Positions 1-6,578 of a DNA stretch of 7,961 nt are shown piece after piece. How positions within the stretch are numbered: position 1 is the stretch's first letter; each line of letters starts with the position of its first letter. The notes beneath the pieces are model-generated. The model was not told the DNA's origin, searched no databases, and saw only the letters and a program-made list of their open reading frames with translations. Source of the stretch: Hydrogenimonas sp. GTDB lineage: Bacteria; Campylobacterota; Campylobacteria; Campylobacterales; Hydrogenimonadaceae. Both the position numbers and the translations under genes were made by a program. Where the stretch lies: positions 1-7,961 of the forward strand of contig JAKIUX010000028.1 of assembly GCA_021647345.1 (NCBI GenBank), given 5' to 3'.

Positions 1-27
1 AGAGTCGGATTATTCGGGGGTTAGAGC

Positions 28-405
28 ATGAAGATAAGGGTCTATTATGAAGATACTGATGCAGCGGGTATAGTCTACTACGCGAACTATTTAAAGTTTT
101 GCGAAAGGGCCAGGAGTGAGCTTTTTTTGAAAAACGGACTCTCTCCGCAAGGCGATGACGGTTTTTTTGTGGTAAAGAGTCTGGAAGCTGAGTATATTAA
201 GCCGGCGGCTCTTGGCGATATGTTAGATGTTGAAACGAAGCTTGAAGAGAAGAGGGGAGCTTCTATTGTTCTAAAGCAGAGGGTTTTAAAAGAGCAAGAG
301 CCGCTTTTTGAGATGAGAATCCGGCTCGCCTTCGTAAAAGATGGGAGGCCGGCGAAGATTCCAAGCCGTATCTACTCGCTCATGTCAAGCTGGATCGTAT
401 CGTAA
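28..405 (+). CDS. ybgC: YbgC-type acyl-CoA thioesterase (hotdog fold)
   Basis: A 125-residue single-domain protein of the 4-hydroxybenzoyl-CoA thioesterase/YbgC family, cytoplasmic, expected to hydrolyse acyl-CoA or acyl-ACP thioesters. The family signature lies at the N terminus: YEDTDAAGIVYYANYLKF at residues 7-24, where Asp11 matches the catalytic aspartate of the family, followed by the usual ERAR motif at 26-29. The length is normal for the family. No signal peptide or membrane segment is seen. The ATG at 28 is preceded by a G-rich stretch at 16-20 that could serve as a weak ribosome-binding site. The 3' end overlaps by 34 bp the 3' end of the oppositely oriented gene at 372-1652, so the gene has no room for its own terminator. 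In many proteobacteria ybgC sits with tol-pal; that context is absent here. The natural substrate cannot be read from the sequence. Family assignment is firm. Confidence 0.92.
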   Translation: MKIRVYYEDTDAAGIVYYANYLKFCERARSELFLKNGLSPQGDDGFFVVKSLEAEYIKPAALGDMLDVETKLEEKRGASIVLKQRVLKEQEPLFEMRIRLAFVKDGRPAKIPSRIYSLMSSWIVS

Positions 406-1652
406 ACGCTTGGCTCCTCAATATCTTCATCATAATATATTTCTGTTAAATTCTCATCAGGAGCGGGAGGTAGCTCTTTTGGTATAAAGCGGTAGAGCCC
501 TGCTTCATATAGTTTAATATCATACTGTAGTGTACCGTTTTTGAACCTCTCTTGCGCGAGCCTCTTCTCTCCCGTTTTTTCACTAAAATAGTAATCAAGT
601 CCCGCTACTGTGGCATAGTTTAGCCAGTTGAAGCGAACATCTTGGTTTATGAGAGATATATTCTCAGTCAGGGTAGAATCGAGCGTTCCAATAGAGCTTG
701 CCAAAACCATATTCTCCCTGTCGTGATACTGCGTAAGCGTAAGAATTAGTGGCGAGTAGTTTATCTGCGTGCTTAGAACCTGCAGCGGCTTATAGTCTGC
801 AAGCGTCAGCTGCGAAAGAAAGAGACTGCTTTTGACTACAGGCGTATTCAAAAATATGGTAGATTGATTCAGATCTTCGTGCCGTTCTATAAGATCTTTG
901 TAGTAGCCGCTTCTATTGAGTATCAGACTCTTGTTTACATCTACCGTAGACCCTACCATCGCAGAGAGCATTTTAGATATAGAAGAGGTGTCGGAAACCG
1001 TTATAGTGGTTGCATTCTTTTCTACAAGTCTCGAAAGTACCTCTATCTGAGCGGCATAGTCAATACCTCCGAAGCTTACCATACTGTTTGCGCACTCAAG
1101 TCTGCTTCTATGCAGAGTAGGAATGTAAACTTCACTATCGAGACTCTGCGCACATATATATTTTGCGGCTCTCTGAGTTACCGGCGCTACTACAAGATCG
1201 TAGGAGCTCGCCTCGACACTCTGTAGTGCGCTTCGTAAAGTTTCGTTATTCTCATTTTCAATAGGCAGAAGCTCCATTTTGAAAGGAACTTTTCTATTTA
1301 GCAGATAAGCAAGTGCTGAGTTTGAGGTGGTATATGCATATTTGCCTATCACTTTATAGGGCACTATAAAGGCTACTCTGAAAGCTTCCGAAGAGTATAT
1401 CTTCTCTCTTATATTAAAGAGTGTCATGTAACTCTGCCTGATAGCGGCGAGCTCGGTATCGTTAACATCTTTTGATTTGGCGAGGAAGGTAAAGATCTGC
1501 CCCTCCTGCAAAAGCTGCTCGAGCTCAACTTTTGAATAGTCGTTTACATCGAGGTCCACTATAACTGTAGAGGGGAGGGGGATAGGCGAAAGAAGCTGTA
1601 TCTGGGCATTCAAAAGAGAATATAAAAGAAGTGCCGATATCACTTTTCGCAT
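372..1652 (-). CDS. Exported protein with PBP1/LpoA-like fold, function unknown
   Basis: A 426-residue protein with an N-terminal signal peptide: Arg2-Lys3, a hydrophobic stretch to about residue 14, and a probable cleavage after Ala16 (LLNA|Q). It should be periplasmic. I cannot name it with certainty. The middle reads like a type 1 periplasmic-binding fold: a beta strand AFIVPYKVIGKYA near residue 92, a segment SSYDLVVAPV near 153 resembling the 'dlvvGPl' strand of LpoA (activator of penicillin-binding protein PBP1A) and of branched-chain amino acid receptors, and a later FLNTPVVKSSLFLSQL segment near 267 like the second lobe. The last 35 residues are strongly acidic and rich in Pro. The start has a purine-rich site AAAGAGG five bases upstream. 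It overlaps the 3' end of the uracil-DNA glycosylase gene by 13 bp, so the two are probably translationally coupled. The C-terminal coding end lies inside the convergent ybgC. The fold call is by eye and moderate. Confidence 0.85.
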   Translation of the reverse strand: MRKVISALLLYSLLNAQIQLLSPIPLPSTVIVDLDVNDYSKVELEQLLQEGQIFTFLAKSKDVNDTELAAIRQSYMTLFNIREKIYSSEAFRVAFIVPYKVIGKYAYTTSNSALAYLLNRKVPFKMELLPIENENNETLRSALQSVEASSYDLVVAPVTQRAAKYICAQSLDSEVYIPTLHRSRLECANSMVSFGGIDYAAQIEVLSRLVEKNATTITVSDTSSISKMLSAMVGSTVDVNKSLILNRSGYYKDLIERHEDLNQSTIFLNTPVVKSSLFLSQLTLADYKPLQVLSTQINYSPLILTLTQYHDRENMVLASSIGTLDSTLTENISLINQDVRFNWLNYATVAGLDYYFSEKTGEKRLAQERFKNGTLQYDIKLYEAGLYRFIPKELPPAPDENLTEIYYDEDIEEPSVYDTIQLDMSE

Positions 1653-2305
1653 AGCAGCCTCTTTATCTTGAGAAGGTCTTGGTAGACCTCTTTTTTTGCG
1701 GACGGATTTCTTAGCAGATAGCTGGGGTGGTATGTAGGCACTATGCGGTAGCTTCCCATATCTATAATTTCTCCTCTAACTTTGGTTATGCCGCTCTTGT
1801 CGCCTGTTAGATAGTGGTAGGCAGTCGCCCCCAGAGCGACAACCACTCTTGGCGAAACAATCTCCAACTGTTTCATCAGGTATGGAAGACAGGTGTATGC
1901 CTCTTCCGGTGTCGGTACTCTGTTGTTTGGAGGTCGGCACTTGACAATATTTGCAATATATACACTGCTTCTTGGTATCTCAATGGCATTCTCTATCATC
2001 TTTGTCAAGAGATCTCCAGCCCTGCCAACAAAAGGTCTACCGCTAATATCTTCTTGTGCACCTGGTCCCTCTCCGACAAACATAAGTGAAGCATGAATAT
2101 TACCTTCTCCAAATACCGTTTTTGTTCTCGTTTTGCTAAGAGGGCACAACCTGCATTCAGATACAATCTTTTCAAGAGCGCCAAGATCGTTTGGCAGAGT
2201 TGTGGCGGGTCCGCTCCTCTTCTCTATTAATGGTACGTAGCTTACACCCAACTCTTTCAATTGGTATAGCCTTTTGAGTTGCAAAGCGTTATAGAGTCTG
2301 TTCAT
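1640..2305 (-). CDS. Family 4 uracil-DNA glycosylase with [4Fe-4S] cluster
   Basis: A 221-residue cytoplasmic DNA repair enzyme that excises uracil arising from cytosine deamination or misincorporation. The family 4 (UDGa) hallmarks are all present: four cluster cysteines at 51, 54, 123 and 139; the catalytic loop GEGPGAQED at 78-86 followed by GRPFVGRAG at 89-97; ANIVKCRPPNNR at 118-129; and the second catalytic motif HPSYLLR at 193-199. About 45 residues precede the cluster domain, as in many bacterial members. The ATG at 2305 has no recognisable Shine-Dalgarno sequence. A TACACT hexamer lies seven bases upstream, so a leaderless message is possible. It is the first gene of a two-gene unit with the exported protein, which starts inside its last codons. 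The two products have no obvious shared function. The family call is secure. Confidence 0.93.
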   Translation of the reverse strand: MNRLYNALQLKRLYQLKELGVSYVPLIEKRSGPATTLPNDLGALEKIVSECRLCPLSKTRTKTVFGEGNIHASLMFVGEGPGAQEDISGRPFVGRAGDLLTKMIENAIEIPRSSVYIANIVKCRPPNNRVPTPEEAYTCLPYLMKQLEIVSPRVVVALGATAYHYLTGDKSGITKVRGEIIDMGSYRIVPTYHPSYLLRNPSAKKEVYQDLLKIKRLLCEK

Positions 2306-2312
2306 GGATGAT

Positions 2313-2318
2313 AGTGTA
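2313..2318 (-). promoter_or_regulatory. Possible -10 element of the uracil-DNA glycosylase gene
   Basis: TACACT on the minus strand ends seven bases before the ATG at 2305, matching four of six consensus positions. No good -35 hexamer is found at 16-18 bp. If used, transcription would begin at or next to the start codon, fitting the absence of a Shine-Dalgarno sequence. Weak evidence. Confidence 0.25.
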
Positions 2319-2343
2319 GATTAAAAGGGGTTAAAAAGAGGTT

Positions 2344-2366
2344 AGGGCGCATAAAGCGCCCTTTTT
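2344..2366. terminator. GC-rich stem-loop terminator, strongest in the + direction
   Basis: A perfect 7-bp stem AGGGCGC (2344-2350) / GCGCCCT (2356-2362) with a five-base loop ATAAA. Read on the plus strand it is followed at once by a T run (2362-2366), a textbook intrinsic terminator. Read on the minus strand, where the superoxide reductase gene ends at 2383, the stem is followed by TAACCTC before a T5 run (2331-2337 region), a weaker design. It lies in the 77-bp gap between the reductase and the glycosylase genes, both on the minus strand, so it probably closes the reductase transcript. It may also stop plus-strand transcription coming from ybgC. Confidence 0.7.
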
Positions 2367-2382
2367 ATTGCAGATTTAAGAG

Positions 2383-2775
2383 TTACTCCGTAACATCTAC
2401 GGTTACAGGCTCATTCTCCCAAAGGCCGTGTTTTGTGCAGTAAGCCTGAGCAACAAGATTGAGCTTGTTTGTAGTCGGTACAATATTGAAAGTAACTTCA
2501 GCGTGCCCCTTGTGTCCTTCGCCGCCGAGCATTCCTGCAGTGAAAGTAACTTCGCCAAGAAGTGTCTCGCCGTTGAAGAGACGGATGCTCTCGATGAAAT
2601 GGTCAGGATCATCCGGATGAGTATACTCTTTCCCCATTACTACGCGAACTGGGAACTTTTCTCCCTTTTTTGCTGTAGAGTCGCAATATATGAAAGGAGA
2701 GTGGCGGTCTATGTAATCTTTTTTCGCCTCTCTCTCTACTGTATCTATATCTACATATCTATTGATTTTAGGCAT
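2383..2775 (-). CDS. Class II superoxide reductase (neelaredoxin/desulfoferrodoxin family)
   Basis: A 130-residue cytoplasmic non-haem iron protein predicted to reduce superoxide to hydrogen peroxide without forming oxygen. All five ligands of the Fe(His)4(Cys) centre are visible: His25 (DRHSPFI), His53 and His59 (HPDDPDH, the six-residue spacing of the family), Cys113 and His116 (CTKHGLW). There is no N-terminal rubredoxin-like desulforedoxin domain, so it is a one-iron class II form. The active-site Glu-Lys pair that precedes the first His in most members is Asp23-Arg24 here. The frame is open to an ATG at 2808, but I chose the ATG at 2775: an AAGGAG site lies six bases before it, the earlier ATG has no ribosome-binding site, and a -10-like hexamer abuts the earlier ATG. 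The gene follows sdhE by 126 bp and probably has its own promoter. The electron donor (a rubredoxin?) is not in the window. Confidence 0.9.
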   Translation of the reverse strand: MPKINRYVDIDTVEREAKKDYIDRHSPFIYCDSTAKKGEKFPVRVVMGKEYTHPDDPDHFIESIRLFNGETLLGEVTFTAGMLGGEGHKGHAEVTFNIVPTTNKLNLVAQAYCTKHGLWENEPVTVDVTE

Positions 2776-2781
2776 CTTCTT

Positions 2782-2787
2782 CTCCTT
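2782..2787 (-). promoter_or_regulatory. Shine-Dalgarno site fixing the superoxide reductase start
   Basis: AAGGAG on the minus strand, six bases before the ATG at 2775. It is the strongest ribosome-binding site in the window and decides the start against the in-frame ATG at 2808. Confidence 0.8.
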
Positions 2788-2808
2788 CTTTTTTGATGTT
2801 TCGGCCAT

Positions 2809-2814
2809 ATTCTA
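2809..2814 (-). promoter_or_regulatory. Possible -10 element of the superoxide reductase gene
   Basis: TAGAAT on the minus strand matches five of six positions of TATAAT. Transcription would start near 2802, giving a leader of about 27 bases that holds the AAGGAG site. No convincing -35 is seen. The Fur/PerR-like palindrome at 2835-2847 would then lie at about -33 to -45 from the start, overlapping or abutting the -35 region. Confidence 0.35.
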
Positions 2815-2834
2815 TCGACTTCGATGTTAAAGAA

Positions 2835-2847
2835 GATAAAATTTATC
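2835..2847. promoter_or_regulatory. Fur/PerR-like palindromic operator candidate
   Basis: GATAAA-A-TTTATC is a perfect 6-1-6 inverted repeat in the leader of the superoxide reductase gene. It differs by one base per arm from the Fur-family core GATAAT-N-ATTATC known from Fur and PerR boxes. PerR and Fur control oxidative-stress genes in Campylobacterota, so binding by a Fur-family repressor is plausible. The region is AT-rich, so a chance palindrome is not excluded. Confidence 0.4.
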
Positions 2848-2878
2848 CTATTTCAGCTTTTATTTAAAGATCGCTGAA

Positions 2879-2900
2879 GCTTACGCCCAAAGGCGCAGGC
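2879..2900 (-). other. Stem-loop just after sdhE
   Basis: On the minus strand, directly after the sdhE stop codon, GCCTGCGCC and GGCGTAAGC pair around a TTTG loop: six pairs including one G-U, a mismatch, then two more pairs. No T run follows, so it is not a standard intrinsic terminator. It may stabilise the 3' end of the sdhABE message or weaken read-through into the superoxide reductase gene. Confidence 0.35.
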
Positions 2901-2901
2901 T

Positions 2902-3855
2902 TTATACAAACTCAGGCTCAGTAACGTTGTGCTGAATTCCAAGCTCTTTGGGGTCGATTCCAAGAGCAAGCCCGATAAGCTGCGGAAGATGCAGGACAGG
3001 CAGTTTTATATCTCTTCCCATCTCTTTGGCTACGGCGCTTTGCTTGACATCCATATTTAGATGGCAAAGAGGGCAGGGGGTTACCATCATATCTGCATCG
3101 TTGTCCATGGCATCCAAAAGAGCCGTACCGGTAAGTTTGTGAGCGGTATGGGGAGCCTGCAGGTCTGCATGGAAACCGCAGCATTTGTTTTTGCTTTCGT
3201 AATCTACACTCTTGCCTTTTAAAGCCTCGATAATTTTATCGAGAGAAGAGGGGTTGTAAGGGTTTTCACTACCATTAAATTTGCTCATAAGAGGCTCTTT
3301 GCTGAAGGCTTCCTCGCCTCCGCCCTCTCCAACATCCATCTCTACACTATTATGTTTTCTGTGAAGATGGCTGGGGCGTATATTGTGACATCCGTAGAAT
3401 GCGGCGATATTGAAGTCATCGAGCGGTTTTTCAACTTTTTCGGCAAGCTTATCGAGTCCGTAGTCGTCGATTATAGCGTAAAGAAAGTGCCGAACGGAGC
3501 TTGTCCCTTTGTACTCCAACCCCACTTCGGCAAGTTTTTCGTTAATTTGAGACTTTAGGTCTTCGTCACTGTCGAGCCTCTCTTTTGTCATTACGGTATT
3601 GAGCTGGCAGGTATTGCATATGGTGACCATATTAAGCCCCTGCTTCTCTGCATAACAGATATTTCTTGCATTAAGTACAAGTGAGAGGAAATCGTCGAAA
3701 TCCTGCAGGTGACTTGCGCCGCAGCAGCTTGCTTCATCCAGAAGCACCAGTTCTATTCCAAGCTTTTTGGCTACAGCCAAAGTAGACATAAGCAGCTCAG
3801 GGGTCGATTCTCTCGCTGTACAACCTGTATATAGTGCATATTTAAGTTCTGCCAT
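2902..3855 (-). CDS. sdhE: Type-E succinate dehydrogenase/fumarate reductase subunit E (CCG-domain protein)
   Basis: A 317-residue protein with two cysteine-rich CCG domains, related to HdrB of heterodisulfide reductase and to MfrE of the methylmenaquinol:fumarate reductase. In place of a haem-b membrane anchor it should link SdhAB to its electron donor or acceptor, quinone or a thiol/disulfide couple. Domain 1 has Cys12, Cys44-Cys45-Gly46 and Cys80-x2-Cys83, the canonical spacing. Domain 2 has Cys156, Cys225-Cys226-Gly227 and Cys261-x2-Cys264. These residues fit the non-cubane [4Fe-4S] centres seen in HdrB. The gap between Cys156 and the second CCG is about 30 residues longer than usual and contains a Gly/Glu-rich stretch near 176-182. 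No transmembrane helix is seen, so any membrane contact would be through amphipathic segments. It starts 11 bp after sdhB; the ribosome-binding site AAAGGGG overlaps the sdhB stop codon. No sdhF-like small gene follows. Confidence 0.92.
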   Translation of the reverse strand: MAELKYALYTGCTARESTPELLMSTLAVAKKLGIELVLLDEASCCGASHLQDFDDFLSLVLNARNICYAEKQGLNMVTICNTCQLNTVMTKERLDSDEDLKSQINEKLAEVGLEYKGTSSVRHFLYAIIDDYGLDKLAEKVEKPLDDFNIAAFYGCHNIRPSHLHRKHNSVEMDVGEGGGEEAFSKEPLMSKFNGSENPYNPSSLDKIIEALKGKSVDYESKNKCCGFHADLQAPHTAHKLTGTALLDAMDNDADMMVTPCPLCHLNMDVKQSAVAKEMGRDIKLPVLHLPQLIGLALGIDPKELGIQHNVTEPEFV

Positions 3856-3866
3856 TTTCGTCCCCT

Positions 3867-4850
3867 TTAAAATTTAACTTTCGATGAGCTTTTGACAAGA
3901 GTTTTTATCTCGTCAAGTTTTTCAGATTTGGGCATATTCCAAGGCATTACAATCTTGCCTTTTTTATACATAGCTATCGCTTCAGGCATATGTTTTAATA
4001 CACCGAGATTTCCTTCAGAGTAGCGTACAAGCTCTCCTTCATCCAGAAGTCCGTGCTTGACGATTGAGTGCTTGAAGCCGACAGCGTGTCTTGTAGCGAC
4101 ATTATCTTGCGCCAGTCCCTCTTCGAAGATCTGGTTGTGCAGTTTTGTAATCTTTCCGATAGGGTCTACATCTTTGGGGCATGCCTCGGCACACTCGAAA
4201 CACTTGACACAATCCCAAACGCCTGGCCCCATCTCTCTAACCTTTTCGAGCCGCTCTCGCTTCGCGTTGTCTCTTACGTCTGCGTTAAATCTGTAAGCTT
4301 TAGCAAACTGTGCGGGGCCGAAATACTCCTCATTTACATCTACAACCGGACATGCGTAGTAGCAGTTTCCGCACTGTATACAGTAGTCGGCTTCAAGAAG
4401 CTGTTCAGCTTCGTGCGGGGAGACCTTTATCTCCTCTTTAGGATGTTCATCTATCTCCGCTACAAGGTAGGGCTTGAGCTTCTCGTGCTTGCTCCAGAAA
4501 TCTTTTTTGTCAATTATCATATCTTTAACGACTCGTTTCTTGCTTTGAGGCTCAAGAAGAAGCGTATCTGTTTTAAAGATATCTACAAGCTCCCATACGT
4601 TTTGCTTGCACGATAGTACAGGCTTACCGTTGACTTTAATGGAACAGCTTCCGCAGATACCGTGCCTGCAGCTTCTTCTATAGCTGAAACTTCCGTCAAA
4701 CTCCCACTTTATGCGGTTCAATATATCGAGAACCAGCTCATCTTTTCCAACCTCCATCTCATAGGTCTTGAAGTATGGAAGAAAATCTGTCTCCGCATTA
4801 AATCGGAAGGTTTTAAATGTCAATTTTTTGGTTATTCTTTCACTGCTCAT
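3867..4850 (-). CDS. sdhB: Type-E succinate dehydrogenase/fumarate reductase iron-sulfur subunit
   Basis: A 327-residue subunit that carries electrons between the flavin of SdhA and SdhE. The N-terminal plant-type ferredoxin domain holds the [2Fe-2S] cysteines 61, 66, 69 and 81 (CRHGICGSC). The C-terminal bacterial ferredoxin-like domain has two complete CxxCxxCxxxCP motifs: 157-160-163-167 and 214-217-220-224. In ordinary SdhB/FrdB the second motif lacks the Cys at the position of Cys217 (Val in E. coli FrdB) and binds [3Fe-4S]. Here a second [4Fe-4S] cluster is expected, as reported for type-E enzymes. About 100 residues follow the last cysteine, longer than E. coli SdhB but usual for MfrB-like subunits, and probably contact SdhE. 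It lies 9 bp after sdhA. Its site AAGGA, six bases before the ATG, includes two bases of the sdhA stop codon, so the subunits should be translated in step. Confidence 0.95.
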   Translation of the reverse strand: MSSERITKKLTFKTFRFNAETDFLPYFKTYEMEVGKDELVLDILNRIKWEFDGSFSYRRSCRHGICGSCSIKVNGKPVLSCKQNVWELVDIFKTDTLLLEPQSKKRVVKDMIIDKKDFWSKHEKLKPYLVAEIDEHPKEEIKVSPHEAEQLLEADYCIQCGNCYYACPVVDVNEEYFGPAQFAKAYRFNADVRDNAKRERLEKVREMGPGVWDCVKCFECAEACPKDVDPIGKITKLHNQIFEEGLAQDNVATRHAVGFKHSIVKHGLLDEGELVRYSEGNLGVLKHMPEAIAMYKKGKIVMPWNMPKSEKLDEIKTLVKSSSKVKF

Positions 4851-4859
4851 CGCCCATCC

Positions 4860-6578
4860 TTAATATTTTCTCTCTTGAGGTTCGAACTTGCCGAGAACCA
4901 CATCGCCGTACTCGATCTCTATGCCTCCCTCTTCATTCATAGTTGCAAATGTGTGCTTAAGGAAGTTTTCGTCGTCTCTTTTCGGATAGTCGTCTCGATA
5001 GTGAGCTCCGCGGCTCTCTTTTCTTGCAATTGCTCCTTCTACTATAAATGTTGAGTAGTCGAGCATATGGCCAAACTCTATAGCCTCTTGCAGATCGGTA
5101 TTGAAAATTTTGCTCTTGTCATCTATACGGATATTTTTGTAACGCTCTTTAAGCTCGGCAAGTATCGCTCTTTGCTTCAAAAGGGTCTCTTCGGTTCTGA
5201 AGACTCCTGCATTGGCCATCATGCTCTCTTGCAGTTCCGATCGAAGCTTAGGTACCGATTCTGTACCGTTGTTGTTCATGCAGAAGGCTATCTCTTTTAG
5301 CATTGTATCGGCATCGCTCTCAGATACCGCGTGACACTCAAGCTTTCCGCTCTCAAGATCTTCTACGATATGTGTACCTACGTGGCGACCGAAAAAGAGC
5401 GCTTCAAGAAGCGAGTTCGCACCGAGTCTGTTGGCGCCGTGTACGCTTACGCACGCACACTCACCAGCGGCGTAGAAGCCCCTTACAATCTCTTTCGGGC
5501 TCTTTTTTACATGGCCGTCTATGTCGCACGGAATGCCTCCCATGGAGTAGTGAGCGGTGGCGGCAATGTGGATAGGCTCTTTTATCATATCTTGGCCAAG
5601 GAATGTTATGGCCAGGTCTCGCAGCTCCGGCAGCCTCTCCATGATGAGCTCTTCTCCAAGGTGGGTGAGGTCTATGGCTACCGCATCTTTGTTCGGCCCC
5701 ACGCCGCGCCCCTCGAGTATCTCCTGTGTGATCGCGCGGCTGACTACATCCCGCGGCGCCAGCTCCATCTTTTCGGGAGCGTACTTCTGCATAAACCGCT
5801 CTCCGAGACTGTTGTAGAGCCTTCCTCCTTCACCGCGTGCAGCCTCCGAGATAAGAATACCGCTACCGGCAAGTCCGGTTGGGTGGAATTGAACAAATTC
5901 CATATCTTCAAGAGGAAGTCCGTGTCGAGCTACAATTGAGAGGCCATCGCCGGTATTTGCGTGAGCGTTCGAACTGATTTTAAAAGCTCTTGCGTATCCG
6001 CCGGTGGCAAACATCGTCGCTTTGGCGTTAAATATAGCCGGTTCAAGATCTCTTATGTTGTAGGCAACTACACCTTTGACTACTCCATCTTCATAGACTA
6101 TGTCGGCTACATACCACTCGTCGAAAAACTTGACGTTTTCGCGGTCGGCCTGCTCATATATTGTCTGAAGAAGTGTCAGGCCGGTTCTATCTTTAGCGTA
6201 GCAGGCCCTTGGCTTAGACTGCCCGCCAAACGGCCTTTGGGCAATGGTGCCATCCTCTTTTCTGCTGAAAGCAGCGCCGCTGTTTGCTATCCAGCGTATC
6301 GTCTCCGGCGCTTTGGAACACATAAGTTCGACAGCATCCTGGTCAGCAAGATAGTCGCTTCCTTTGATAGTATCGAACATATGCAGCTCTATATCGTCAT
6401 CTTCGCTGAGGGCGGCGTTGACACCCCCCTGTGCCGCTCCCGAGTGGCTTCTAAGCGGGTGCAGTTTAGTAAGTACGGCAACGCTCTTGCCCGCTCTTTG
6501 AAGCTCCCTTGCGGCTGCCAGTCCGGCAAGTCCGGCACCGACAATCACAACATCGTATTTATGTATCTTTATACTCAT
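4860..6578 (-). CDS. sdhA: Type-E succinate dehydrogenase/fumarate reductase flavoprotein subunit, no Tat signal
   Basis: A 572-residue catalytic subunit interconverting succinate and fumarate. The Rossmann motif GAGLAG at 14-19 binds FAD, and His45 in [10 protein letters not shown] is the residue for covalent 8-alpha-histidyl FAD. Active-site residues match E. coli FrdA closely: His232 (QFHPTG), Glu245 and Arg248 (SEAARGEGG), Arg276 (PRD), His343 (HYSMGG) and Arg384 (ANRLG). The length is normal. The frame is open to an ATG at 6620, but I start at 6578: AAAGGA lies nine bases before it, the family normally begins just before the FAD motif, and a perfect TATAAT at 6620-6625 covers the upstream ATG. 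With this start, and even with the longer one, no twin-arginine signal exists, so the enzyme should be cytoplasmic, unlike MfrA of Campylobacter and Wolinella. First gene of sdhABE, divergent from thiL. Direction in vivo cannot be read from the sequence. Confidence 0.96.
   Translation of the reverse strand: MSIKIHKYDVVIVGAGLAGLAAARELQRAGKSVAVLTKLHPLRSHSGAAQGGVNAALSEDDDIELHMFDTIKGSDYLADQDAVELMCSKAPETIRWIANSGAAFSRKEDGTIAQRPFGGQSKPRACYAKDRTGLTLLQTIYEQADRENVKFFDEWYVADIVYEDGVVKGVVAYNIRDLEPAIFNAKATMFATGGYARAFKISSNAHANTGDGLSIVARHGLPLEDMEFVQFHPTGLAGSGILISEAARGEGGRLYNSLGERFMQKYAPEKMELAPRDVVSRAITQEILEGRGVGPNKDAVAIDLTHLGEELIMERLPELRDLAITFLGQDMIKEPIHIAATAHYSMGGIPCDIDGHVKKSPKEIVRGFYAAGECACVSVHGANRLGANSLLEALFFGRHVGTHIVEDLESGKLECHAVSESDADTMLKEIAFCMNNNGTESVPKLRSELQESMMANAGVFRTEETLLKQRAILAELKERYKNIRIDDKSKIFNTDLQEAIEFGHMLDYSTFIVEGAIARKESRGAHYRDDYPKRDDENFLKHTFATMNEEGGIEIEYGDVVLGKFEPQERKY

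Noticed and set aside
1..31. End of an upstream plus-strand gene
   Set aside because: Three frames are open in these few bases; one would end in TGA overlapping the ybgC ATG. Too short to choose or identify.
864..1226. Plus-strand open frame of 120 residues opposite the exported protein gene
   Set aside because: The minus-strand frame is far longer, has a signal peptide and a ribosome-binding site; the plus frame looks like random sequence.
2383..2775. SoxZ-like sulfur carrier as an alternative for the superoxide reductase
   Set aside because: The His-x5-His and Cys-x2-His iron ligands are diagnostic of the superoxide reductase family and have no place in SoxZ.
2776..2808. Longer superoxide reductase start at 2808
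   Set aside because: The 11 added residues are Lys-rich sequence that is really the AAGGAG leader; no ribosome-binding site precedes 2808.
4068..4616. Plus-strand open frame of 182 residues opposite sdhB
   Set aside because: Antisense shadow of sdhB with no family resemblance and no ribosome-binding site of note.
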